Part shown: positions 39,201-49,557 of the stretch, piece by piece
How positions within the stretch are numbered: the first letter of the stretch is position 1
How the letters are laid out: each line of letters starts with the position of its first letter
Source: Luscinia megarhynchos
Lineage: Eukaryota > Chordata > Aves > Passeriformes > Turdidae
Length of the DNA: 64,000 bases
Assembly (NCBI GenBank): GCA_034336665.1
Contig: JAPFBE010000013.1
Coordinates: 17,897,056 to 17,961,055, forward strand
Reading direction: 5' to 3'
The notes under the pieces: model-generated
The model's database searches: none
Told to the model about the DNA's origin: nothing
Seen by the model: the letters and a program-made list of their open reading frames with translations, nothing else
Program-made: the position numbers and the translations under genes

Positions 39201-40980
39201 CTGTCAGGGATTTCTTTGCACTGGGCCATGTCAGGGTTAATATTCCACTTCTGCTCCTTGCCCCTTTTCAATCTGGTGAAGATTTCCCTCCATGCCAGGC
39301 TTGTTTTGCTGAAGACAGCTATGAAACTTAAAAGGAGGAACATCAGAGTCTCCTGAAGCAACCTGAGAGCTGGCCTCCAGTCTAGTGACACAACTTGAAA
39401 AGATGGCAATGAAAAACAAACATACCTCGAATTCCCCAGATATACAGTTTCCACTTAGGCATATTACAAAGCCCTGTGTGAACTACTGCTCTCCTTCCAG
39501 TCCTGTTTTCAGCAAACATTTAATTTGCAGAGCTATAGTTCTTGATAATGTGTTATTATTCAGGAGAAAATCCAAACCATAGCTTTTGGAACCAGCATCA
39601 GCATACTGTGAAAAAACTGTGTGTGCCTGTACAAGGAAGGTTTTAGATCAACTATTTCCCAAGTTTCTTTATCCTCACCTGTATTTTAACCATGAAGGGA
39701 ATATTTTACCTCTGGGTTCAGAAGTGTTTGGAACTCAGAATGGAAATTCAGAGCTCAGCAAGGGACTCTGGGCAGTGCCACAATTCTGCCCTCAAAAATC
39801 ATGGTGATCCTCTGCAGGATGACTGACAACAGTGATGTCTCACTGGGCTGATCAACAAAATGGGAATCATAGGCTCCCATTGGGGCACACCAGTGCAGCA
39901 ACAACTATTTACTCCTTTTCAACACACACACAGCATGAGAAAGCTTTCAGTCAAGAGCAGGCCACCTTCCCTGAGCTGGACCTAGATAAAGTGAACTCAG
40001 TGCTCATCAAGGAGGATAAGCATGTAAAAAATCAAAAAGTCAAACATGAGAAGAGCAAGAAAGCAAACAAAAGGAAATAAGCAGCAAAATAGCTACAATA
40101 CTTGTGCTGCAGGGTGGTGTTCCCACTCCAGTGTGTGTTATTTCAAGATCATGCACTGAAAAGGCATCAGGGAAGTGGAGGGTGTTGGAGGGAAAGAGTG
40201 ATAAGGAAAGGCAGGGCCCAAGTCAGGCTGGAAGGGGACAGAACTTGAAGATCTCATCAGAAGAAAATACCTGAAGCATGAGTGCTAACTCTGGCAATAG
40301 ACCATCGGTGCTTGCAACTGATGTCAGGGTAAGAGAAAATAAAAATAAAAGGGTGAGGATTAAATAGCCAATGTATCAACTTTGATAATTGAGTCTTCAC
40401 CCCTCTTGGAAATACTAAAAGCTCTACTCTTTATTTCACCTTTTCTCTAAAGATATGACAGAGAAAATACACTGTAACAGCCAAACACACAGACTAAGAT
40501 TTATGGGCTGTCTTCAGTTGTGTTGTTGGGTAGCTAAAAATGGCCAAATAAATCCCTTATATTAAAACATGACTATAGTTATCTCCTAAAATTAATCAAC
40601 CATTTCTTTGTCTTTAAAAAAAAATCATACAGTCCAAGATTCAGCTTTTGGTCTGTTTAGAAATATCCCCTCAGACAACTTTCTAAACAAAAGAAATGAG
40701 AGGCATTGTTATACTTACCATACTTCTTAGACAGACTCCAGTCTAGCATATCCTGGTTTTAGGAGGAAGGAAGGATTGCTTGCTACCTCTTCTCTATCCC
40801 TGGTTCCAGCGATGGAATTCCTCCTTTTGCAGGCAGGTTAGCTTTCCTAACCACCAAATGTTGCTACCTGGCTGAAGGTATTCTAATGCTTTCATGATTG
40901 AGAGACTTCAGCAGCTGCCTAACAGAGTGTGAACAAGACACAGCCCTTTTGAATCCACCTGCAAATTATTAGCTTCTTGC
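36298..40980. other. Anonymous intergenic sequence with one small duplication
   Basis: No gene is recognised. TAACTAGAGAGTAA occurs exactly at 36845-36858 and 36867-36880 (22-bp period). On the minus strand, one frame runs from 39454 to 38804 interrupted only by a TGA at 39170-39172, about 217 codons in all, without a domain I recognise. Confidence 0.5.
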
Positions 40981-40996
40981 ACAAAGCTAATAATTC

Positions 40997-41066
40997 CATT
41001 AATAATAAAAGAAAATAATTTTAATTATTTAATTTTAATTAATTTTTATAATAATTATTAATAAAA
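40997..41066. repeat. AT-only low-complexity tract
   Basis: About 70 bases of nearly pure A and T built from AATTA, TAATA and TTAAT words, with only isolated G or C near the ends. It is partly self-complementary and may melt easily. Confidence 0.85.
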
Positions 41067-43499
41067 TCATTTGAAATAATGGAATCTGTGAGAAACCCCA
41101 TTACAATGTTCACAGAATTGAAACATAAGCCAGGAAACATTGGGTCAAATGCACTTTTGGTTTAGTGGTATGTATAGGCAAGCAAAAAAATATCTGCAAA
41201 ACAAATCACAAAGTCTTTATTACTAACATTAACAAGACAAACCTCACTGAAATAGCCCTGGTATTTTCAACTACAGCTTCTGAATAAGGAGACCTTAGCA
41301 TGGAGAGGAAGCAAGGTGTGACCACAACATCATTAATCTGACCAGTAAGAAATAAAGTGGTGGTTACAAACACAGGCCTAAAAGTTACCAGAAATATACT
41401 GATCTTTTATTCATGGTAGACTTTTACTCCTCACTGGACCTACTTCTGCCATCCAGTGCAAGAGGGCAATAGAGATAACATATTGGAGAAGCTCAGATAA
41501 CACAAATGCACTTAGTGTGATGGAGAAGAGGGGAATTGAGGTGGAAATGTGGGAATCTAGTTCCAGAATCTGATGATCAATCTTTAGTATTTGAAAGTCT
41601 TGCATATATGCTCTCTACATAACATGCTGTAAGCAAAGACAGAGGATAACTTTAAGTTAGACCAAGACTTAAAAGCCTCCTTAAAATATAGGGAAATTCA
41701 GTTGTTCAGGAGCCACTAAAACATTATGGCCCCATAAGACTTGTGACAGCTTAATTATAGACACAAACAATATTTCCTATGAAAACCAGCACACAGGACA
41801 GACACTTGAAAGGAAATGCTGCATGGAAAACTTCTAGATCAGACATTTCTAGTACTTGATTTTCAGCCTAAATAACAATGTTCAGTAAGTGGTTTTATAT
41901 GATAATTAATGATGTAGGAATTACTATCACTATCATGCTCAGTATGTTGCTTCAGGAGAGGTTTTCAGAGCTCGGCCTCTGAAGATGAAGTGCAGTTTTT
42001 GTTTTCTAGTTTCTTTCATGCAAACTATGTCCCCAAAATGTCAGAGTTAACTGAACTGTCACAGAGTCAACTGAGCTGTAGAGATCATAACAAAGGAAAA
42101 GAGGCAGAGGCAATGGAGGAAAAAACTGAACCCCTAACATTTTTCATTTGAGTTAGAAAGGAGATAAAAACACCATGCAGTGACAGAGGTGAATGTTCTA
42201 TCAACCTCTTTAAATAATTGTATTTTACCAGGTATTGAGCCATAATACTGTAAAATAATAACATGCAAGTGGGACTATAATAGCCCAGAGAGAGAAAAAA
42301 GGGTAAAAATGGGAAAACAGGATTTCTGACAGTGCAGTGCTGAGACACTCTATTGGTGACTGCTGGGGTCCAGACAACAGTTATACCAATCCCTGAATTT
42401 TTCAACCCTACTTTGTTATTTCACACACACAGAGACTTATTACTATCATAGTATTGATATGCTACTCTTTATCACCTTGTGTTCACAGCTGTGGAATAGC
42501 ATTAAAAAAACACAAGCAAAAACATAAGACAGGTCAAGTTACCTACAAGTCAAATAAAAATTTCCACCCTCCCCCTCAGTACTTAGGAAAAAAAAACCAA
42601 AATAAAACCAAAAAACACACCAAGAAAAACAAATAAATGAATAAAAAAGAAAGTTATCGCCACAAATTTGAAGGAAGACCTAGTACATACTGTTTTATAC
42701 ATAAAGATGCCGAGTTATAGAGCTTACATGAAATGCACAAGTATTTATAAGAAACAACACTCTAAAATATAACAGAGACTTCTTTTTGAGAGATATCAGA
42801 CTGCAACTCTTTACTTCTGCATAAACATAAAATAAAGGTGCAAGGGGAAGCATAATTATGTCAAGAATGCTCTTCAGCTCCAGCAGAGGAAAGCTGCAAA
42901 CACACTTGCAGTCCTTTCCTGAAGCTTCCACATTTAAAGGGACTGTTTCAGATGGACATCTGAGGCAAAGGTCTTCCAAGATGATCCCATGATAGTCCCT
43001 AGGGGTAAATATAGGCTGCATTTTCCCATGGGAGATTTACATTGTTGTTCTGGACAGTTTAAAAAAAAATGAGAGAGAAAATGTGATTATCAGTTGATGT
43101 CTTTGAAAGACTTTCACATTTACGGTTAATCACCATCAATCTCATTGAATTTGGGAGTGTAAGGATATATAAAATTTGAGTTGGGAAATAGACACAATAT
43201 TATTAGAGAAATAAAAGTATTTGTGCATAGTTAAAAATAAGTATTATTTTGTGCTTGCTTGGACAACAATCTGGAATGGTTCTATCATAAATGGTGATGG
43301 GATTGGAACAGCTTAGTATGTGAAATAACTGTTTATTTAGACACATTTTTAGTAAGTAGACTAAAGTAAGTAGGTGTGTCAGTGGCTCTATGGCAAGAAG
43401 TCAAAGTAAGAATGTTACAGTATTTTTCTGCAATTTTCTCATATTCTCCAAGTAGAGGTGAATACTGGACACTGAGGAATCAGAAAGACTTCATTTTAA
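41067..43499. other. Anonymous AT-rich intergenic sequence
   Basis: No gene is recognised. An A-rich tract lies at about 42588-42655. Minus-strand frames of 106 and 108 codons (42085-42405, 42695-43021) have no domain and mixed hydrophobic composition. Confidence 0.5.
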
Positions 43500-43523
43500 A
43501 AAGTTAAAAAAGAACAAAGACAT

Positions 43524-43659
43524 GTACATTTTAAAAAATGTACCATCAACTTACTGATTTAAAGTTTGTATTTACTTTTTATTTTTAAAGGAAAGCAGTG
43601 CAGCCCACTTCAGACATTCCCAGGCTTGGTTCACTCCTCTCACTGCACTCCAGTGAGAG
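43524..43659. repeat. Two perfect 9-bp hairpins close together
   Basis: GTACATTTT at 43524-43532 pairs with AAAATGTAC at 43535-43543 across two bases. CTCTCACTG at 43637-43645 pairs with CAGTGAGAG at 43651-43659 across CACTC. Both stems are perfect, but neither extends further, so a known structured RNA is not implied. Confidence 0.8.
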
Positions 43660-43749
43660 AACTGTACCACAGCAGGAGTCAGAACAGCTCCCCCTTCCTC
43701 TGGACTAGTCTGCTGATACACACACAGGAAAAAATGATGCTATTCTAAG

Positions 43750-44299
43750 ATATTTTGGAAGTAGCCCATTTCTAAACTCATTAAGAACACAGCTTTCACA
43801 GGGCTGTACAGAGTAAACCTGTATGCCTGGTCAACATGAAAATCTGTTAACTTGGTAGCTGGAATAGTTTATTTTCTGAACCTCTAAGTCTCCAGCATTT
43901 TGGGAACATTCTGAGGAACATCTCAGAAAAGATGTTTTGCAAAAGCCAGACAAACCCAACGAGTTATTAGATACATACTGTGTTCAGCAGGAACACCAAC
44001 AGAAAGAGGTGCTCTAAGATCTGCTTGCCAGAAAGGTAAATTTATGCAGTAAATACCCAAAGTCAGAAACAAGCAGGGTTCAGGTGCAACCAGGAATCTT
44101 CCAAGCAGACAGGAGTAACAACAGCAGCAGTTCTGCACTGTGGTCCACATTGGTGTCCTGCTGGGAGCAACAGGACCTGATCTCTCCCTCCTTCATGGCG
44201 TTGGAGTTCTAACAGAATGACAGTGAAGACAGCTCCACAAAATTGTAATATGTCATTCAAATGGTCTCAAATTATTGTTTTCAACTTACAGGAAATTAT
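43750..44299. other. Anonymous sequence preceding the solo LTR
   Basis: No gene or repeat is recognised. Minus-strand frames of 65-75 codons overlap each other and have no domain. Confidence 0.5.
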
Positions 44300-44304
44300 G
44301 GGTG
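44300..44304. repeat. Left target-site duplication of the solo LTR
   Basis: GGGTG immediately precedes the LTR start and is identical to 45578-45582. An exact duplicate at both ends indicates a retroviral integration that has not been heavily eroded. Confidence 0.85.
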
Positions 44305-45577
44305 TGTGTTGGTTTCACGTACCTGGGGGGAGGGGTGGATTCACCTCAGGGACAGCTCCATGAGGTTGGGGAGTGGGAGGGACTCTCCCATCTCTGGGCG
44401 CTTGCCCTGTGAGCTGCTGGCGCCAATCAGAGAGCTGAGTTGGTGATGGACAGCTCGGGAAACCAATGGAGGGCTGTTTTGCTTTCACAAATCACATTGA
44501 ATTAAGTTAACTGCTGGGTCATTTGGTTTCTGGCCTCCGGAGGTGTGGGGGTCCCTGGCTGGGGTCCCAGCCCGGCTCCAGGCTTGGCCTCGGGCCCGGC
44601 CCTGGCTCTGCAGGGGGCCTGGCTCTGCAGCATGGTCCTGGCCCCTGGGCGCCCCCCCTGACTCCATGGCTTCGGACAGCCTCGGCCCTGGCCTGGTGGC
44701 CCCCAGTTCCACATGGCACTGGCACCGGCCACGAGGCCCCAGCACTGGCTTTCACGTGGCAGAAGAGGCCTCCAGCTGCCCATGTTTGTTTCTTCACGAT
44801 CTAGATACAGTTGTAACTTCTTTAATGCCTGGATAGGATCCTCGATCTCCTGAGCTCCCCTGAATGAGAAGAAATGAAGCATGGAGACTACAGAGGTCAG
44901 CAGAATGAAAATAAAGTTCCTGGTGAGAAGAGATTGAAAAGATGAGACTGATAAGTAGCTGAAAACCTTTTTTGTGGGCTAAGGGGATTGTGACTTCACT
45001 AAAATTCTTTAAACTGTGGAAAATACAGGGAGGGTTGAAATATTTGAGAAAAGGATCCTTTGCCCCGAGGGAATGGGGGTCTCTGTTCTGGAACTGGAAT
45101 ATGAACAGAGACATTTGATAGAGAAGACAAGAGAATTTTGTTTTTTTAGCAGCCTGCCTTTAAAGGTGGTACCCCATGTGTGCATAGTAACCCATAACAC
45201 AGCTCTGGAAGGACTGTGTAAATGGGAGGAAAATTCATGGTTCTGTAGGTTTCGGGTGGATGCAAACTGTGAAGGTGAAGACACCCCCTAAGCATAAACC
45301 AAAAAAGGAACTTTCTCTCTTGAGTGAACTGAACTGATTATTTGAGTGTATAACTGACTGAAGTGTTCTCTCTATGTTTTTGGTAGGAAATGTAGAATGA
45401 AGGGGAGGAAGGAACAATCTAGGAATCTTATTCTGAATTTTTTTTTTGTGTGTGTTATTAATCAGTTTCTTCTTGTACCTTTTTAAGTTTTGGGCCTGCC
45501 TTGTCTCTACTCCTGGGTCCTGTCTCTAAAAGAAATTAAATATATTAAGGTTGGCAAACCCGAGTCACATCATGACA
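44305..45577 (+). mobile_element. Solo LTR of an avian endogenous retrovirus, plus orientation
   Basis: The element starts TGTGTTGGTTTCACG and ends CACATCATGACA, with TG...CA termini. It is flanked by an exact 5-bp duplication, GGGTG, at 44300-44304 and 45578-45582. A 5-bp duplication fits ERVL-type integrases, and the TGTGTTGG start resembles the start of the minus-strand LTR at 21133. Length is 1273 bp. The 5' third contains CCAAT words (near 44424 and 44462) and a strongly GC-rich block (about 44520-44770); AATAAA occurs near 44911. No gag, pol or env sequence is present, so two LTRs probably recombined to leave one. Frames inside (up to 126 codons, mainly in the GC-rich block) are not genes. 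The family name was not assigned. Confidence 0.87.
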
Positions 45578-45582
45578 GGGTG
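45578..45582. repeat. Right target-site duplication of the solo LTR
   Basis: GGGTG directly follows the terminal ATGACA of the LTR and matches the left copy at 44300-44304. Confidence 0.85.
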
Positions 45583-46799
45583 ATACATCCCCATCCCACT
45601 TCTCTACACAAGCAGTACTGTTGGAGGAGTTTCCATTATCAAAGAGTTCCTTGGCCTCTTTTGGAAGCCTCTAAGCTGTCCTCTTTCTATTGTTGGGCCT
45701 TCTTTCCTCACCTTTAATATCCCTTAGTCTTAGAACTAGCAAAGCAAAACCATTAAGCAAACAAACAAGCAAAAACTCCAAACAAGAACCCCAAATCACA
45801 ACACAATAATTTCATTTACTTTCTATGTTTCTCTCATTTTTTAAAATATCTAGTCCAGGAAATCCCTTCTTACTTCTTACTAAATCCTAGTTTTAGAGGA
45901 AGGCATTACACCAGCTTTGCTGTACCTTGAGAAGTTCTTTCCATGAGGGAAATACATAGTTTCAGGGATTCTTCTGACACAGACTGATTCCCAGTCAAAT
46001 TGCAAAGTAAAAGACAGCATCAGTAACTTTGAAAAAGAGGATGAAGCAAGAGCATAAGTTCAGGCATTAACAGCTTTGGTTCATTTATAGCAGTTGAAGG
46101 ATTTACACCAGTACACCTTGTGTGAACACCTCTAAGAATATATTTTTTGTCTTTAGTCCATCTGTTGATACTGTTTTACTTTACAGCATTGTGTTTTATG
46201 ATTTCATCATTCAGCCTCTTCCTGCTTCCAATAAGGCAGGATTTTCTGAGTACATCATCAGAAAGTTGAAGGCCAGCCCCATCCAATTCCCTGGTGACTG
46301 CTCTGGTCCATGCACACATCTGCAGTTTCTCTGGGAGGATTGCCCCCACTCAGCCTGGATGGATCTCCTGTGGGGTTTTCTGGTTTCCAGGTTCAGATGC
46401 AAGTGAATCCTTCCTGACACAGAGGTTGAAGAACTAAGGAATACTTTAATTTGAGAACAACAACAACAAAATTCAGGGGTTTTTTGCCTTATTTAAGATG
46501 CTTTAGCAGATGAAAGCCTATTTTAACAGGTAACTCACTAACTCAGAAGATTCAGGTCAATTCCCACTTCATCAGCAGACTCTGTATGTGACCTCCTTAA
46601 TCTATCCCACACTACTATTTCACAGCTGTGAAATGGAAAAATTCCCTGCATCAAAATGAAGAGGAGAGAATGCATCAAGGATTATGAAATACTCAGCTAT
46701 CATGGTGAGGGGGGACTTAGAAGCACATAGACAGTGATACTTCATTTCAAAAGCTGACCTCTGCTTCTGTATCATTCATAGTCCTTGCTCTTTTAGACT
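45583..46799. other. Anonymous intergenic sequence
   Basis: No gene or named repeat is seen. A plus-strand frame of 94 codons (46122-46406) and its minus-strand shadow have no recognisable product. Confidence 0.5.
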
Positions 46800-47260
46800 C
46801 ATCCATTTGCACCTTATGATTAATATCAGTAATTTAGCATTTTTATTACCCCCTTAATTAATATGAAATATACCAAAAAACAAGTAAGTAGCTGAAAGAG
46901 ATGTTTATTAGCTAGGATTTTACATTGTGATTACAGTATTTGGGCCATAGGTCTCCCATGTACTTAGAAGCATTTTTTCCCTGTTGTGGCCCCTTCATTG
47001 CTTTACTATATCATAATTAAAATTAAATTGCATCTGGAAAAAAATGCTGGGCATTTTGTGATGCATTATTCTTGGGCTGGATTTGTTTTGCTTATTCACT
47101 GAGTAATTTGTGAAACTCAGTAATTTGCCATGGCTATCCCAGTCATTAGTGCAAATTATTCTCCTTCTACTGTATGTGTTTGTAATTGCCTCTTGAAATT
47201 AATTCATTCTAATTTCTTCAAAATAATTCATTACAGGATGTTAGTTTTCTTAAGAGGGTT
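46800..47260. promoter_or_regulatory. Possible regulatory block dense in TAAT/ATTA sites
   Basis: Contains TTAATTAAT at about 46854-46862, CATAATTAAAATTAAATTGC near 47012-47031, the repeated word AGTAATTTG at 47102-47110 and 47119-47127, and CATTAGTGCAAATTATT at 47144-47160 with an octamer-like TGCAAAT. It is repeat-free apart from these. Such density is common in distal developmental enhancers, but the high AT content alone raises the chance rate. Function is inference. Confidence 0.28.
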
Positions 47261-48227
47261 TAATTTCTTAAAAGAGTTCTGAGATTATGATTAAGATATA
47301 TATTTAGAAGAGGCATTCTTATATATTCACCTTGGAAATTCATGCTTCATGTATTAAGAATCAATATGTTCCACATGCTGGGCCATACTTAAATTACTTG
47401 TTTGGGGTAAAACTAAAACACACTCATATTTGACTGTCCTGTAAATTACAAGATTATCCAGCATGCCTGGGGCAGCACTTGCACTGTAACCATATCACAT
47501 TACTTTCCAGGGAAAAAGCATTCAGGGATGGCCAGGGTTTTCACCCTCAGTATCACACTGAATTCTTGGGCATCTTTGGAAATCCAGGACACTTCCACAG
47601 ATGTTTTTATTGTTGGTTGGGATTTTTGTTGTTTGTTTGTTGTTTTGTTTTGATCTGGTTTGGGTTTTTCATCAGTGTTTCTCATATATTAATCTATTTA
47701 TTGTGAGAGGTATGAAAAGGGCTTCTTCCCCCATTTGGATAATAAAGTTGCATTATGATGAGACAAATAATCTAATGGAGATTAACACTGAGCCTTGATC
47801 CCCAGATATAATCATCTGACCAGCACATCCTCCTTTTGTGCAGCTTCTACATCAGTGAAATTTAGAGCATCCCTGAAGACCCTGTCATAACAAACAACTC
47901 AACAGTTTAAGCAAGCAACCTCAGCATCAGAGGGAATAAAAAAGCAGCTCCATACCCACTAAAATAATTCTCTGAGCTTTAATAAAGCTTTAGTTACACT
48001 TCAGGTTGTAGGGCTCACTCACCTTCTGGTGACATTATCATGTGAAGAAATATGACACTCTTTACACAAAGGTTGAAACCATTCTTTTGATTATTTTTTT
48101 TTAATGACAATTCTAATAATTAGTTAAATATGTATTTAGGAGGAACCTGAGAGCAAACTTTAAGTCTGGTGGCTCCAGTTAACATTAAAATTAGATTTTT
48201 GGAAGGTGGCACTCTGACTAAAAGGGA
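47261..48227. other. Anonymous AT-rich intergenic sequence
   Basis: No gene is seen. A GTTT-rich patch lies at about 47607-47670 and explains the hydrophobic frame at 47479-47706. Confidence 0.5.

Positions 48228-48278
<51 letters not shown>
48228..48278. repeat. (AAT)17 microsatellite
   Basis: Seventeen uninterrupted AAT units. The polyisoleucine run in the minus-strand frame 48120-48389 is the translation of this repeat. Confidence 0.97.
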
Positions 48279-48279
<1 letters not shown>

Positions 48280-48495
48280 GAAATTTGCTTTGTACAATGA
48301 TTCCTTTCAGTGTAATGTCCCTTGGGCTGTTTAAACCACTGAATGTCAGTATTTGTCTTCCTTTCAAATTCACCTTTATCCAGTCTCAATGGACTGCCCA
48401 GCAGGTATCTATCTATTCATGTCCTCTGGTAGCACAAAGTCTCAGTGAACCTTTGAGTGACATAATTAATCTTTATATCACTTATTTAAATTAGG

Positions 48496-48518
48496 ATGTG
48501 TGTGTATGCACACACACA
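48496..48518. repeat. Alternating purine-pyrimidine tract with hairpin symmetry
   Basis: Twenty-three consecutive bases alternate purine and pyrimidine. GTGTGTGT at 48498-48505 pairs with ACACACAC at 48510-48517 around ATGC. The tract could adopt Z-DNA or extrude as a small cruciform. Confidence 0.85.
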
Positions 48519-48973
48519 GAGTACATTATCTACATGTAGGTTAGTGGCATAATTCTAAGGTTTTTGCAGATGAGCCAAAGAGAAACCATCCTCATCCTCC
48601 ATTGCACGAGTGCAATTGGATGATACTGCACAATTGAAAACCAAGTTGAGAGAAGCCAGACATCCGCAGACTCACCTTGCTCTCATGTGGCTGGAGATCA
48701 CAACAAGCACTACCTCATTCACTTTATTTATTAGGCACTGGGGAAGCACTCTCAAGTGTATGCAACACTGGGGAGAAAAGGAGAATGTACTTGCAGGAAT
48801 TTTTAGTCTAGGAGAGAGTAAGCAGCAGCTGAGATGCAAAGCAGCAAAGCCAATGGAATAAGCACACTTCAATGTACATTGAAGGGCTGCAGCAGCTGCA
48901 AAAGCTATTTGGAATGAAAGGTTGGAAAAGAAAGGTAAAAAGTAGTTATTTTATCTCTACTGCCTCTTCTCAT

Positions 48974-49036
48974 TTCTCTTCTCTTCTCTTCTCTTCTCTT
49001 CTCTTCTCTTCTCTTCTCTTCTCTTCTCTTCTCTTC
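48974..49036. repeat. (TTCTC)n pentanucleotide microsatellite
   Basis: About 12.6 uninterrupted units of TTCTC over 63 bp, a pure polypyrimidine strand with mirror symmetry that could form triplex DNA. Serine/leucine repeats in the plus-strand frame and arginine/glutamate repeats in the minus-strand frame come from this repeat. Confidence 0.97.
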
Positions 49037-49534
49037 GGGGCAAAAGAAGGGCCTTTGCTTTTGCCAGCACTTAGCAGAAAATCTCCTTGGGAGGAAAGCA
49101 AGCAAATGGTTAGTCTCCAGAACATTTTTAATGAATTTTATGTTTCCTAAATAAAATAAAAAGCCTCTGGGGAGTTGACACATTGCAATTTTTGTTTCAC
49201 AGAGATTCTATTTCTAGTCCTAACTCTTTTCTGAGTAGGCTTTCTCACTAATGGCAAAAAAGGAGCCAAGGAAAAATATTTGTGGAAGTGAAGTTATGTA
49301 CAGATTTAAACACAGAAATGGAAAGCTTAAACACCAAAACCTAATGCAGGAGGCGGAGAAAGCTACCTGGTTCTGAGCTTTTAAGACAGTTTTAATGCCA
49401 TTAGGTAGAAATGGACTGACTGGAATATAACAAGACAAAGTGAAAATCCAACAAGAGCAGCATACCAAAGAAGCAGAAAAGAGGCAGTTGGAAGCAGTGT
49501 ACCAAGTCCAGAACTATGTTTACAGAAGAGGATT

Positions 49535-49557
49535 AAAAAAAAAAAAAAAAAAAAAAA
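49535..49557. repeat. Poly-A tract of 23 bases
   Basis: Uninterrupted A run following GGATT. No convincing retrocopy is visible upstream. Confidence 0.92.

Noticed and set aside
44502..44882. 126-codon minus-strand and overlapping plus-strand frames
   Set aside because: They fall inside the GC-rich block of the solo LTR, where stop codons are rare in every frame.
48120..48389. Minus-strand frame with a polyisoleucine run
   Set aside because: It is the translation of the (AAT)17 microsatellite.
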